Shown: positions 10,063 to 24,140 of the stretch, piece by piece
How positions within the stretch are numbered: the first letter of the stretch is position 1
Layout of the letters: each line of letters starts with the position of its first letter
Source of the DNA: Silene latifolia
Lineage: Eukaryota; Streptophyta; Magnoliopsida; Caryophyllales; Caryophyllaceae
Assembly (NCBI RefSeq): GCF_048544455.1
Contig: NC_133537.1
Coordinates: 306,999,738 to 307,063,737 of the forward strand
Direction of reading: 5' to 3'
Length of the DNA stretch: 64,000 nucleotides
Translations under genes and position numbers: made by a program
The notes under the pieces: model-generated
Told to the model about the DNA's origin: nothing
Seen by the model: the letters and a program-made list of their open reading frames with translations, nothing else
Database searches by the model: none

Positions 10063-12349
10063 TGTAAAGGTAATAAGAATTATATCAATAATTATCCTAA
10101 TAATAATAATAATAATGTTATGGCAATAATACAATTAGTAAAGATATTTGTGGAAATCCTACTTATGGCAAGACTAGTATAATAATAATAAAGAGAGAAA
10201 CTTTCCTAAAATAATACTACCTTACTACTATATAAGCAAGGCTAACCTAAGCATAAATCCTTATTCCACATAAAAACTCATAATATCACATAAAAGAGAG
10301 AGAGGGGGAGAATTAAAAGGGGAAAAAGAAGAGAAGTTCATCATCTTTTATTTTGTAAGTTCATCTTTAATCTTTAAAAGTTTAGAATAAAGTTACAGCA
10401 ATTCTGTAAATCTGTAAGTTGTCTTAAACGAATTATCAGACCGTCTTAAAATCGTTGTCTTCGAAAACATAAAGAATAGACTTAGGTTATTTTCAAGTCT
10501 AGTTGATGCCTGTAAAATCTCGTAGTAATTGAACTTGTAGATTTTCCAGAATAAATTCTTTATGAACATGTCGAGTTAGAATCCGCGAATGAACTATTAG
10601 GCTAAAATTTATTTTGTAAACCTAATTTATAAATTGAAATTGAGTTGGGTCTTTCGCAAACATTAAAATTGGAGAGTCTAGATGATGTTAGGCTTTTGTT
10701 TCACTTGAAAAGGATTTGTTAAACGTATTTTAGAGGTCAATACTTTTTATGGGACGGAATTCGTCAGTATTTATGATTCCTTCAAGAAAACCCTGATAAG
10801 TCTGGAATTTGAAGAAAGTCTATTTCACAAGAATTGTAGATATGTGTCTTAGGGTTCCAATCCCACTTGTCTTGCATCGTTTGGATTTTTATTGAATTAA
10901 TTATGAATTTTATAGCGAGACTGAACCGTGCTGTAAAACGGTAGAATTAGAGATTTAGCTTTGAAGTTGTCAAAAGGATTAGGACGTGATGGGAATAGGA
11001 TAAGTGCATGATTAGTTGGTTGATTATTGGTTATATAGTAATTGTACATAATTATGTTATGTAGGTTATGAATTGATAAAGGATTAGTTTTGATTGCTTG
11101 TTTGACTCGCGTGATTCGAAGATTTGCGAAAAGGTAGGATAGCTACTCAATCACTTTAATGTTTACTTGAATGATATTATCTGATTGTATTAGTTGAATT
11201 GTTTGGAATTGTGATGGATGATATATGGTTGTTGGTTGGTTGTATTGAGATGATTTGATTTTTTACTACCTCAGCTCGTGACTGAGATGATTTGATTATT
11301 GACTACCTCAGCTCGTGACTGAGATGATTATATTATATTGATTATTGGATTCCTCAGCTTTGTGTCTGAGATGGTAAGAATGTTGTATAACCGAATTGTT
11401 TGCATTTCATATCATGAGCACTTGCATTGGTTTCCCAGCGGTTTGCGGGACTTGTCTCGGGATGTTATTGAGATTATCCCGGCCAGGGATTGGCGGGATG
11501 AACGGGAGCCTCGGAGGATGATCATGAGCATGCATTGCATTTGCATTTAATAATGTTCTTATATCCATTTATTGTGGTTGTTTGGCTATTCCTACTCAAC
11601 CTCGTGGTTGACAGTGTATTCGTGAACACTGTGGTGAACCTTAATGGGAGCAGATTTGACAGGTACTAAAGATTAGCTGACTTGGGAGCTTATGGGAATA
11701 CGTGAGGACTTGGCCAATCTACCTAGAAGTCTAGATCACATAGAATATTTAATCACTATATTTATTTCCGCTACGAGTTGTAATGATTTCATATTAAGTT
11801 TTAGTTGGTTAAGTTGTAATAAACATGTAATCATTAAGTTTTAATTTAAAGTACTTTGGTGAGTTGGACTTTGTTATTCACTACCTCGGGAAACCGAGAT
11901 GGTAACAGTTCTATTTATTTGGGAATGTCTAGCTAAAGGCTCCTGAATAAATGGGGGTGTTACAATGGCACTCTCAAATCTCATCCAAATTCCTACGAGA
12001 GTCCCATATTTATTTTCAAATCTCTTGAAGAAGCTATTCGAACTCTCTGATCTTTGTGTGGTTTTTAAAATGTTGTCCATCGGCACATTCCTGAAAAAAG
12101 CGGGTATCCACTGATCTCGTTCCCAAACTTGTCAGTCAACCATTTATTTTCTTCTGGCGAAAACTCGCTAATGACCTTAGCCCAATTCTCTTCAAATTCC
12201 TCCGGCTCCAAGTCCTCGCTCCAGACAACATTGTTCAGACGACTTAAGAAATCAGTCTCTTTGCAAATTGTGCTCCCAACCTTGTCTGTTACTTTCTTCA
12301 TAATGTGCCACATGCAAAAGCGATGTCTTGCTTTTTTGAACATGGCTGC

Positions 12350-12910
12350 AAGTCACAAAATCCACGTTATCTATTGTCAGAGATCTTTGGTCACAAATCA
12401 AGCTCTAAGATTCACTAAACAAGGTCTCAGATTCACAAGATAAGAGAAATAACAAAATAGGCAATTTCAACAACTTATGACCAAGTTTAAGAATATTAGC
12501 TTTGTGTTTCACATAACAAGCCCAAAGATTCACTGAACAAGGTCTGAGATTCACAAGATAAGGTCTAAGATTCACAAAATTAAGAGCAAAATAGATGATT
12601 TTAAACCACGACCAAGTTTCACATAACAAGCCCAAAGATTCACTGAACAAGGTCTGAGATTCACAAGATAAGGTCTGAGATTCACAAGATAAAGTCTGAG
12701 ATTCACAAAACAAGGTCTCAGATTCACAAGATAAGAGAAATAACAAAATAGGCAATTTCAACACCTTATGACCAAGTTTAAGAATATTAGCTTTGTGTTT
12801 CACAAATCAAGATCTATGTTTCACAAAACACGCTCTATGATTCACAAAATAAACTTCAAGATTCACGAATAATGTTCCTAGATTCACCAAATAAATAACC
12901 AGTTTCACAA
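12350..12910. repeat. 21-bp GATTCACAAAATAAGG array inside the element A transposase gene
   Basis: Same motif family as 1980-3290, including one copy of the GATTTTAAACCACGACC higher-order unit and two near copies of a 'gaaataacaaaataggcaatttcaac' block about 300 bp apart. It lies between exons encoding the Asp-rich core and the RHRFCMWHIM motif. The element B paralogue is continuous at this point, so the array marks an intron or insertion specific to element A. Confidence 0.8.
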
Positions 12911-14204
12911 AAGTAAGATATTCCAAACACACAGGCGCATTTATTATTCCGGCATCTTGGTCATGATGATGTAATTGGGTTCTTTGCCACCCATTGCTTT
13001 AGGAGAACTATTTGAAATGCCCAAATAAATGAGTCATCGTCTTCATGATCTAAAAGCACGCATCCAAATGTTATTGACTTTTTGTGATTGTCAATGCCAG
13101 TGAAAGGTGCAAATTTCATGTTATATTTGTTTGTTCCATAGGTTGGATCGAATGAAATAGCATCACCAAACAATGCGTAACATCTGATGGAATCCGCATT
13201 TGTCCAAAAAATTCTTGTCAAAGCACATCAAGATCTGTTTCATATGAAAATACCAACCCTTTTGTTTCTCGGAGGGTTTCTAAACGAGAGATGAACATAT
13301 GTCCATCCTTGCCATTAAGTAGACACTTTACATTCCTTTGGAAATTCTTGAACTGCGTAAGGGTAGCTCCAACATTTTTGAAACCCTCTGCTTGTTCCTT
13401 GCATAATTTGTATGTTAAACTAGCCCCGACATTCAATCTCGAATTTTGGATAATCAACTGCTTATGATATTCGTTCAGTTGATTTATATTAACAGCAAGT
13501 TTCTCAAATTCCCTATTTTTGACAGGCGTCACTGGATGATTGTGACCCTCACGGAATTGTTCAATCTTGTACATCTTTTCATGGAACATGAATTTTATCA
13601 TTGCTTCACAACCCCACCTTTTAATTTTAGTTATTCTTGTACCACTTTGCTTATTGGAACTCTCAGCTTCACCTGCACCTCCACCCTTTTTCGTACTGGT
13701 TTTAGCAGTTTTTGTTTTTCTATTTGCACTTATTGCACCAGCTTTTGTTTTGTCACCAGTTTCAACGGTTGTTGTTTTTGCATCAGCTTTGGGAGGACGA
13801 TTTTTCCTGTTATTAAAACCTTGACGATGACAAACCATGCATTTTGTTCGAATAACACCATCTTTAAACCTCTTAGTTGAAAACTTCCTTGCTTCAAACC
13901 CACAAGCAATAGCATAAATTTTATAGAACAACATTGCTGACTCTAAGTCCACAAATGTTTGCCAACCACGGGTGTAAACTTCTCTTCAATCCTACTTATC
14001 CATTGCTCAGTGCCACCCGGTGTGTAAGTTACCAAAGTAGTAGGTGTGGAAATAGTTGGCATTGTAGGGGTTGTTAAGACAGCAGTAGAACCCTCACCAT
14101 CCTGACCAGAACCAACATTAGAGCAAGGAACCTCACCACAACCGACACGAGGCGTCACACTACACTGTGAGTTGTTGTTGACATTTGAATCAATACCTAA
14201 GAAG

Positions 14205-14985
14205 ATAAAAGGTTCACAAAGTCACATCTCACATTCACAAAACAAGGCTTAAGATTCACTAAATAAGGTCTGTGATTCACAAATAAAGTCTGAGGATATT
14301 ATCTGAGCAAGGAAGAGAGCAGAATAGGTCATTCCTAAAGGGTTCACAAAAAGAGCTCTAGGATTCACAAACACAAGGACTGAGATTCACAAGTTCACTT
14401 TTTGGTTCAAATTATTAGTTCAGTTTTTAATCTTACCCAGGTTATATATATTAGTTATTAAGTTTCACAAAATAACCTTCTAGTTTCACAAACTACGGTC
14501 TCTGCTTCACACAAAAAGAAATAAATAAATTGCATCAGTAACGTTTAACAACAGAGATTCACAAAATAAGGCCCAAGATTCACTAAAAAAAGGCTGAGAT
14601 TCACTAAATAAAGTATCGGATTATTAGTTCAAATAATTTTAAAAAACATTGGTGAAGATTTTTAAGTTTTATTTAATTATCACACTATCATCATTTGCTA
14701 AGATTCACTGAGTAAGGTATGAGATTCACAAAATAAGGTCTAAGATTCACAAAATAAGTAAAAGAGCAGCAAAGATGATTCTAACCACTTATGATGACCA
14801 AGTTTCACAAAACAAGCTCTAAGATTCACTAAACTAGGTCTGAGATTCACAAAATAAGGTCTGAGATTCACCAAACAGCAAAATCCACTCAATTCATAAA
14901 CTCTTACAGTAACAATTCAACCAACTATTACAGTCACACAATTAGGTCCTAAGATTCACAAATTCAACTCAATTCATAAACTAAA
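14205..14985. repeat. 21-bp GATTCACAAAATAAGG array in intron 1 of the element A transposase gene
   Basis: Scattered degenerate units (AGATTCACAAAATAAGG, AGTTTCACAAAACAAG) fill most of the intron between exon 1 (15164-15113) and exon 2 (from 14196). No coding signal is visible in this stretch. Confidence 0.75.
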
Positions 14986-15759
14986 CCTTGCAAAAAACCT
15001 GAAATACAATATCGATCCATATATTCCATAATAATCGAGCAGAAATTTTGACAAATGCAAATTGAATCAGAAAACATGAGATTTTACAAAAATTACATAA
15101 AAAACGATATACCTGATTCAATAACACTATTATCATCAGTCATTGTGATATCTACAATCTCCATAGCAATTAGAGCTGCAAAATCATCAAAAACAATTTA
15201 GTAAGTAGTACGAAATCGCGAGAAAAAGGAAATCGTTCAAAATATTGGTCAAATTCGAACGTTCTATTTACAAAATCGTTCAATTTGATCAAATTCGAAC
15301 CTAATATCATGAATTTATGAGTGAATTGACATAATTGTATGAATATACTCAATTTTGATCAAAATTATGAAATTACCTGAAAATTAATCGATTTTTCTTC
15401 TGAAATTACTTGAATCAACGTTGTTGAATGTTGTTTTGATGAAATCCACGAACAATCGATGAACAAATTGATGAGCTTTGCTGAATAATTTCCGTTGAAC
15501 GAACGAGAGCTTGCTTGTTGAAGAATTTTCAGGAAAACAATTTTGTTTTTATATTTTAGAGAGATAGTGTGTAATTGGGCTATTGTATGATTTAATATTT
15601 TAGTGAGAGAAAGTATTTTGGGCTAAATGAAAAGATTTGGAATGACCCCTCAATTTTCAGCCTAATGAATAATAGGAAGTTAGTCCATAAATGAAGGATT
15701 AATGAAGGAATTTGGTGAGGTCGGCCGCCTCGCCATAATTAACGGCCTCACCGGATTCG

Positions 15760-15879
<120 letters not shown>

Positions 15880-16256
15880 CCAAGTTCAAATGAGTCCACT
15901 CAAATATATGAGTCCCTAAGTCCTTTTTTTGGCCATTGGATTAGGTGAAACCAAAGGTTGAGATTAGTTTGAGTTTTACGTAAAAAAAAAAAAAGAAATC
16001 AACTAATAATCATAATGAATACACTTTTTATTCTCCCAACACTAATTACCTCGTATTCATTAGCACAATTGTAATATCCCCTTTCACGTGCAACTGTATC
16101 CTTCTCTATAACCCTTTCTTCTTACTCATATTACTCCCTAAAAAATTATTCTTCGTACTGGTTTAATAACATCCTTTCATCCTTTAGTTAGTTCTTTAAT
16201 ATTTCCTTAAATTTTCGACCATATTCATCCTCTATTTAGTTCATCACTTATATTTC

Positions 16257-19200
16257 ATGGCTGACATGGAGATTGTAGTTTATGAGGCTGTTGAGAACGG
16301 TAAGATGAGTACTTGTAATTTAATTCTTCTATGGAGATATTTTACTAGTTATCATTGTTAAACGTCTGTATAGTTAGAAAAGGGATTGTGTTTAGATAAG
16401 TAGTAATATTTGCACGGTGTGAAATTTATCTTTATATTTTTTTGTGGGGGTGGAAGATGAACATGTGGTGTTTGTATGTAGACATATTAGAAGAGGGAGA
16501 GGGAAGGAGGTAAGGGAAAAAAGGTTACAGAACTTTTTTTTAAACGATGGAGGGGAGACGAGTAGTCGTTGGCTGTAGTTTTTGGTTTAGGGTTGGTGAC
16601 AATTTTTGGCGTAATTAAAGTTTCAGTTGTTGTACATTAGAGTTTTTTTAGCAGATTTTTGGTACTGATATGTTTGTACGTTGGTTTAGTTTCCTTTGAT
16701 TAGTGTTTTTTTTTGTACTAAATTGTTTTTATTTTATTATTTTGTGTCGTCAGTTACAGCTGATGTAGATGATGAAACAATTCCACCAGTGTCAGAGGAA
16801 GACTTTTGTAAGCAGTTGGGGGACGTATTCACACCATACATTAGGATGGAGTTTGGGGATATTGAGGAAGCTATAACATTTTATAAGGTGTACGCACTTG
16901 GGGTTGGGTTCGATGTGAGAAAATACACAACTAAAAAGTGGCGTGACGGAACTATAAAATCAAAACTATTGGTTTGTAATAGGGAGGGGTTTACAAAATC
17001 AAGTAACGAAAGTCCGGGTAAGGAAGAAGATGGAAGTAAGCAGGGGAGAAGAAATAAGCTAAAGAGGATTGGTTGTAAAGCTCGGATGAGGTTATTTTCA
17101 AAAAATGGTGTGCTTTTAGTGGACCGGTTTCATGAAGAACATAATCACGATCTTGTTGCTGTCAAAGATAGGGAGTTTCAAAAATTATCCAAAAATATTT
17201 CCAAGTATCACATGGGACTAATTGCCTCAAATTCAAGGGTTAGTAACTTAAAGTTTTAAAATTTACGGTTAAAGTTTCACAATGTACTTTTAAAGTTTCA
17301 ATAGTGAGTCTGTGTTATGCTGTCATAGTTTTTATGTTGTAAGTTATTGTTGTTTTAATTTTTGTATATTACAATTTCGTAGTTCACGCATAAAGATCCA
17401 TTACTGAAATATGTAGTTGAATTTCCGGAAATAGATTTAATGTTTCACAAAGTGTGAATTAAACTTTCAAAATTGCCGTTATAAGTTTCAGTGCTATATG
17501 TGGCAGTTTGCAGACATGAACTGTGTTGAAGTTGCAAAATTTGTCGTTAAAATTTTAAAGTTAACCTCTGAAGTTTTAGTGCTCAGCTTGGGTGTTAAAA
17601 GTCAGGAAAGATAATGTTGTAATTTTTTTTCCACGAACGGAGTTAAAGTTTCAGAAAAGAGTGTTGAATTTTTGAATGGAACGGTTAAAGTTTCATTGAC
17701 AGTTACGTTTGTGAGAATGAATTTTACTGAATAGGGTTGGTTTGTTAATTCATTGCAGCTGAATATTGGAGCAACAAGGACTTACAGAATGTGTAAGGAG
17801 GTTGTTAACGGGTTCCACAATATAGGGGCTAGTTTGAACGACTTCAAAAATTTTCAAAGAGACATAAAGTGTTTTATTCATGAAAGGGACGGACAACTTT
17901 TCATTGATCACTTCAAGAACATGGCAGAGACTCGGCCAGACTTCTACTTCGACTATGATGTTGACGTAGATGGTAGCCTACGACGCGCAATTTGGGCGGA
18001 TGGCATTGGTAGGAGGAACTACTCTGTCTTTGGAGATGCCGTTTCTTACGACCCTACTTACTCCACTAACAAGTACAAGATGGTTTTCACTCCTTCACAG
18101 GATTGACAACCATAAACGATCAATAACTTTTCATTTGTGCCCTTATAGCGAAAGAAACTACGGAATCGTTTAATTGGGTGTTCGAGAGGTTTTTGATTGC
18201 TATGGGGGGAAAGGAACCAGAGTACATAATAACAGATCAAGATCCTGGAATAATTGCGTCAGTACCCGAAAATTTCAAGACAGCACGGCACCGGTTCTGC
18301 ATATGGCATATTATGAATAAGGTTCCCTGTAAGTATGGTAGCAAAAGGAAAGATTACCAGGTATTTATAAAAAAGTTAAATGCTATTGTATGGGACGAGG
18401 AACTTGAAGCAGAGGAGTTCGACAATAGATGGTCAGCAATAATGGAGGAACACGTATCCGCTTACATTGAATGGTTTACGGACTGCTATGATATAAGGAG
18501 GCAGTGGGTGATGGCGCACTGTAAGGACTTGAGAATGGGTGGTATTATGAGGACGACACAGCGGTCGGAAAGTGAAAACAGTTTTTTCAAGAGGTTTGAG
18601 GCGAGAAATGGTACTCTTGTTGAGTTTTGGATGCGCTTTCAAAGTGCTTTGGACCAACAAAGACACAACCAGAAGAGGCTTGATAACGAAAACCGTCATT
18701 CAAACCCAAAGTTATGCAGTAAGTTGGCATTAGAGAGTGATGGTGCGAAGATTTACACACATGATATTTTCGAGGAGTTTCAAGAGGAGTTAAAGAATGC
18801 AATTGGTGGATTTAGTTGCAAGGGTTTCTTGGAGTCGAACAACTTAGAGGTTACTACCTTGAAGGATTCATTGGGAGGCCGTAATTTTGATGTTCAGTAT
18901 AACCCAGGTATGAGTAATTTAGTACGTTGTAGATTTATTACTTGTTAATAAGTGTTTTACATAGTTGAAGTATTAGTATTTCATGAAATTGTCTTAAAGT
19001 TTCAAAGTGTAAGTAATAAACTTTGTCATAGTTGAAGTATTAGTACGTTGATTTATTAATTGTTAAGAAGTGTTTTACATAGTTGAAGTATTAGAATTTC
19101 ATGAAATTGTCTTAAAGTTTCAAAGTGTAAGTAATAAAGTTTCTGTTAGTCATGAAAGTTTCAATTTCATTTGCTAACTCAGGGACTTTTGAGGCGAGCT

Positions 19201-19788
19201 GTTCCTGTAAACTTTTTGAGAGGAAGGGACTACTCTGCAGGCACATAATTTGGATTTATTCCGGTAATGGGGTAAAAAAAATCCGGAATCTGCGATTGCT
19301 AGGAGATGGACAAAGGATGCATTGCGGAGTGGTGACTATAGTACCAGGGAGTGTACAGATGACATGGATATTGTAGACAGTAAGCAACTTCAGATGACAA
19401 AATTGTGGTCGGAAATTCACGAAACAATTGGAGTGCTTGTTGATAAGGAAAAGGAAGACGTTGAAGGTCTTACTAATTTAATAAGGGAATTTAGAGAGAA
19501 GCTGACACCGGTTGGTGAGAAGTTGAATAAACAACACCAAATGGAGAAATTGCTTGGTTGTAAAGCAAGTAAGGAAACAAAGGGAGTGGGAAAAGAATTT
19601 TGTCTAGTAGGACGAAGGCCGTTGCAATTGCCAGTAAGCCGAAACGCATGTGCAATAATTGCAAGCAAATGGCACACCATGACAAGAGGAACTGTCCCAA
19701 CCCTTTTGCTGACCGTCCACCGCAATTGTCGGAATCATCTGAAGAAGAGGAGGAAGAAGAAGAAGTAGACGACTTGTCGGAGGAGTAG
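16257..19788 (+). pseudogene. FAR1/MuDR-type MULE transposase pseudogene, element B
   Basis: Four exons with GT-AG borders: 16257-16299 (MADMEIVVYEAVEN), 16754-17238, 17759-18907 and 19183-19788. Exons 1-2 encode the FAR1-type DNA-binding region (FYKVYALGVGFDVRKY...LVCNREGF, KRIGCKARM, HNHDL). Exon 3 carries the MULE DDE core (FGDAVSYDPTYSTNKYK, IITDQDPGI, ARHRFCIWHIMNKV, TTQRSESENSFFKRFE). Exon 4 has the SWIM finger (CSCKLFERKG-LCRHIIW), a zinc knuckle (CNNCKQMAHHDKRNCP) and an acidic tail. Damage is light: single-base deletions near 18095 and 18105, a compensating change near 18140, loss of one C near 19278 and a slip near 19590. This copy is better preserved than the one in element A and shows where A is broken. 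Transposition by this copy alone is unlikely. Confidence 0.88.
17240..17758. repeat. AAAGTTTCA-type motif array, intron 2 of the element B transposase gene
   Basis: The intron consists largely of degenerate GTTAAAGTTTCACAATGT units spaced about 25-30 bp. The same motif fills 18910-19180 (intron 3), the intergenic spacer and most introns of the convergent Ulp1-like gene. Confidence 0.75.
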
Positions 19789-19789
19789 G

Positions 19790-21120
19790 AATTTTTTTAT
19801 ATTAAAATGTATTCATGAAGTTAATGTCTAAGTTTTTTTGGTAAAACTTTGAAGTTAATCTTTTGTATGCAAGGGAAGTAGATGTTTGTGTAGTCGTGGT
19901 CTACGTTCGAAATTTTTTATTTTAAAATTCTGAAGTTTATGGTGAAATTTAAGGTAGCCAATTTTGGGATTGAAAAATCCCATGCAGTGTTGAAGTTTCA
20001 CAGTTATTCTGTTACAATTTCCAGGTTCAGGCATGAATTTTTAAAACTATTGCTTTGAAGTTTCAACATGACTGAGTTGAAGTTTCACAGTTGGTGCATA
20101 AAGTTTCAGAATGTGAACAGTTCTCATGAAATTTAAATATTATTGGCTGAAGTTTTGAAATTTTTGAGGTGAAATTTCAAAATACGTCTTAAAAGTTTGA
20201 AGAGTTAATAGTGGAATTTAAAAATTATCTACGTAGTTGAAGTTTTAACATGAGGGAGTTGAAATTTCAAAGGTGAGGATTAAAGTTTCAGATTGTCGAC
20301 AATTGAAATGGAATTTAAATATTATTGGATGACGTTTCAAAGTTTGTGAGTTAAAATTTCGAAATGCGTCGTCAAAGTTTCAAAAGTTGACTTCGGGATT
20401 TTATTATTCTATGTTTGATTGAAGTTTCAACTTGAGTGAATTGAAATTTTGAAGTTGATGTTTAAATTTTCAGAATGTGGAGGCGTCACTTGAAATGTGA
20501 ATAGCTTAGGTTAAAGTTTCAAAAGTTATGAGTTAAAATTTCAGAATGTATCGTCAAAGTTTCAAAAAGTGACTCTGGATTTTTTATTTTCATCCGTTTG
20601 GTTGAAGTTTCAACTTGAGTGAGTTGAAATTTCAATGTTGACGGTTAAAGTTTCACAATGTGGAGAATTCACTTGGAAGTGAAATATTTTAGGTTGAAAT
20701 TCCAAAAGTTGTGAATTAAAATTTCAAAATGCGCTGTCAAAGTTTCAGTAGTTAAAAGTGGAATTTAAATATTATAAATGTAAATATTGTTGGCTGAAAT
20801 TTTAAAATTTCTGATTTAAAGTTTTAAAATCCTTCGTCAAAGTTTCAGAAGTTTAGTTTGGAATTTTATTATTACATGCTTAGTTGAAGTTTCAACATGA
20901 CTGAGTTGAAATTTCAAAGTTGAGGCTTAAAGTTTCAGACTGGATAATTCAATAGTTACAAAAATTTTAAACTAACATTTCAAACGATGGCCAAAAAGTT
21001 TGAACTGAAAACTTGCAGACTTTTTTCATTTAATGTTAATTCCTGCTAGAAAAGTATAGCTAGTACAAGTTTAAGTACATTCAAAACAGTACACATGATC
21101 AAACAGTAGTAGGCGAATGA
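19790..21120. repeat. AAAGTTTCA motif array with a period near 185 bp, element B spacer
   Basis: The whole spacer between the two convergent genes is degenerate motif. The word GTTGAAGTTTCAAC with a following GAGTTGAAATTTCAA recurs at about 20231, 20414, 20603 and 20884, that is at 183, 189 and 281 bp. Each higher-order unit holds about six AAAGTTTCA cores and ends in 'ggattttattttcatccg/tatctgcttggtt'. No gene was seen. Confidence 0.8.
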
Positions 21121-22139
21121 AATATTAATAAAACACTGTTATTTTTTATTCAATATCTTCGAAACTTTACGCCTAGCATATACGACTTGCCATAAGCTTT
21201 CCTTTTCAGCAATAAATTTCTTCACATTGTCCATGGTTTCTGCTCGAACTTTGTTCATATCGGATAATACAAGGGTCGCAGCCAGTTGGATACACAGATA
21301 ACGCCGGCCAACCTTCTTCGGAAGGTCTTCGTGCTCCAAAGGGGCACCCTCATAACATAACATGTGCATCATTGTAAATAATCCAGACTCGAGGTCGTTA
21401 GGTTTTGGACTCTGCCAACTTAATTTGATCTGTCGGTGCCTAAACTTAGGGACCTCTTCTGCTCCGCATACGCATCTTGATTCCAGGTAGTCACTCATTG
21501 CATTGGACTGCACATAAGTAAGATGTAGTCATAAGTTAAGTTACATATTAGTTGCATCGATATTCATCGTTGATATAGTAAGAAACTTACAATGATTTGA
21601 GACACCTTGAAGACTTTGGAATTCTTAAACTGCAGGTATAGCTGATGGTCAAGGACATCGATAGTCCTTGAAATGAAATTAATACATATGCAAGCAAAAT
21701 GATCGTCAATATTAACTGGTACGAAGATGAGCTCTGCATTCAAGTTGAAGGTATGACCACAGTGCTTGATGTACAAGTCCCAAATATGGAATAGCGTATC
21801 GTAATACGCACTAGTCTGCGTCTCTTGTGTACCGTCTTCTTGGTTTTCCAACCATCGCATCACCACGTCCTGCGAAATATTTGTTCTTATAACTGGTTAC
21901 AGAATATTTCCATTTGAATTATATAAATGTCATCTGAATTTAAAAGTAGATGCGTACCGTGTGGCGTATGCCTAGGAAAGCCATTCTTGGTACTTCGTTT
22001 GCATCTGACTCTATCTGATTCAACAACTTGGACCAACATTCAATAACAGTTGAGGACATTCTGCTATCAGGTAGCATTGACATAATCCCATCCCTACAAA
22101 GTATGGCATTGATTCCGTAATCTGCCAATTGTTCCCTGC

Positions 22140-22400
22140 AGCGTGAAATAAATGCGTCGTAAAAGTTGACTTTGGGATATTAATATTATCTGCTTGGTTG
22201 AAGTTTGAACTTGAGTGAATTGAAATTTCAAAGTTGATGCTTAAAGTTTCAAAATGTGGAGGAGTCATTTGAAATGTGAATAGTTTAGATTAAAATTTCA
22301 AAAGTTGTGAGTTAGAATTTCAGAATGTGTCGTCAAAGTTTCAAAAAGTGACTTTGGATTTTTATTTTCATCCGCTTGGTTGAAGTTTCAACTTGAAATA
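22140..22400. repeat. AAAGTTTCA array inside a Ulp1-like gene intron
   Basis: Contains two GTTGAAGTTTSAACTTGAG anchors at about 22198 and 22379 (181 bp apart), the same higher-order unit as the 19790-21120 array. Confidence 0.75.
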
Positions 22401-23219
22401 AAAATAATCAACCAATGCAACTTACATGGTAAGTGATTACTCACATTACAAATATAGTTCAATTGGCTATATGAACCAATACAGGTTAGATACCCAACTT
22501 ACCTCGGGTCCAAATCGTGGTCGTCAAGGAAGCAGTAATCTGCTACGTGCTTCCTTATTGTGTTCATATCCTTCACTAGCAATTGGTTGCTCCATAGAGT
22601 CTTAGATATAACAAGGGTAGTTAAATCAGCAACACCGCAGTCGAGAGAGCAACCAAGACCATCACCGCTCCCCCTAGGACGACTTTTAACAGCTGATAAC
22701 TCAGTTGCCGGAGAATGAGCTATTGGGGTTGTTGGTTGAGGTGTGGTTGGATCAGTTACACTTAAACGGGGACGCTTGGATCCTTCAACTCGTGGTTGGC
22801 TACTTCTTTTAGGGCCGACAGATTTAGAAGCTGATTCTGTGGACGTTGTTGGTGCTGCACAGACAATAAGTTTACCTTCTTTGAAGGATTTAGTCGCAGA
22901 AATAACCTCTTCCCTCGACTTGTTAATGTCACTTAGTACAAGCGTCGCAGCAATTTCAGCCCTGTACAAATTCATTGTGTCCATGGTGCCTAGCCCGCAG
23001 TCAAAGGGTTTGCCATTATAAAGGAGCATGTGAATCATCATATAGGTATCACAGTCATTGGCTGAGTATCCTAGACCTTGCCATGCAAAGTTAATATTTA
23101 CAAGTTTAAACTCGGATAATGACTTGCCTTTGTCTAACCCTTTTGAAACCAAATACTTGCCCATTTCGATTGCCTGTATGTATTTGAAAATGGAAATGAA
23201 TATAGATAATAAGCAAATA

Positions 23220-24140
23220 TGTGAGCATTATATGTAGAAGGCAGATATATAAAATTCCTTCAACAGGTTAAAGTTTTAAAAAAAACAAATTAAACTTTCA
23301 TGAATAACAGTTAAAGTTTCTTTGAATTTGAGTTAAAATTGCAGAGCTCAGGTTTCAGGTTTTGTAGATTAGAATTTCTGCGAACTAGTTTAAAGTTTCA
23401 GAAATTATAGTTAAGTTTCAAATTTTGGAGGTCAGGTTTAGTTTATGTAGATTAGAATTCTGGGAATAAGTTAAAGTTTCAAATATCATACTTAAAGTTT
23501 CAAAGTTCACGTTTAAAGTTTCAGTTCCAAGATTGGGTGTCAAAATCATTGGTAATTGTTAAAGTTTCATATTGTTGAATATAACATTTCAAAGTTGGCG
23601 GTTAAAGTTTTTGAGTTAAGGTTTGTGAGTGAAGTTTCAAACTAGTGGTTTAAAGTTTCAGATAATGTATGTTGAAATTTGAAATTGGAAGTTTCAGAAA
23701 ATGTCAGTTAAAATTTTGAAGATGACGTTTGAAGTTTCAGTAAATGTGAGTTAAAAGTGCAAAGTTCAGGTTTTAATTTTTTGTAGAATTGAATGTATGT
23801 CAACTGGTTAAAAGTTTCAGAAATGGTAGTTAAAATTTCAAATCCCACGTTTAGAGTTTCACTATTAAGATTATGTTAAAATCCATGTAGACTCATGAAG
23901 TTTCATTTTTTGGGGTATAAAATTTCAAGGTTCGCAGTTAAAGTTTCTAAAGTAAATGTTGATTAAAGTTAGCAAGTACTGGTTTAAAGTTTCAGACAAT
24001 GTGTGTTAAAATTTGGTGTTGGACGTTTAAAGTTTTAATATAGTCTTTTTGCTAAATTTTCAAAAGTTGATGAATGACTTAAAGTTTTAATACTGTTGTA
24101 GAAGTAGAATTAAAGGTACAAAGCTTGGGTGAAATGACTT
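23220..24140. repeat. AAAGTTTCA array inside a Ulp1-like gene intron
   Basis: About 0.9 kb of degenerate GTTAAAGTTTCAGAAATG and GTTAAAATTTCAAAGT units separate the exon ending in the domain 1 Asp strand from the exon with the domain 1 Cys. A smaller block of the same kind is at 25985-26270. Confidence 0.75.
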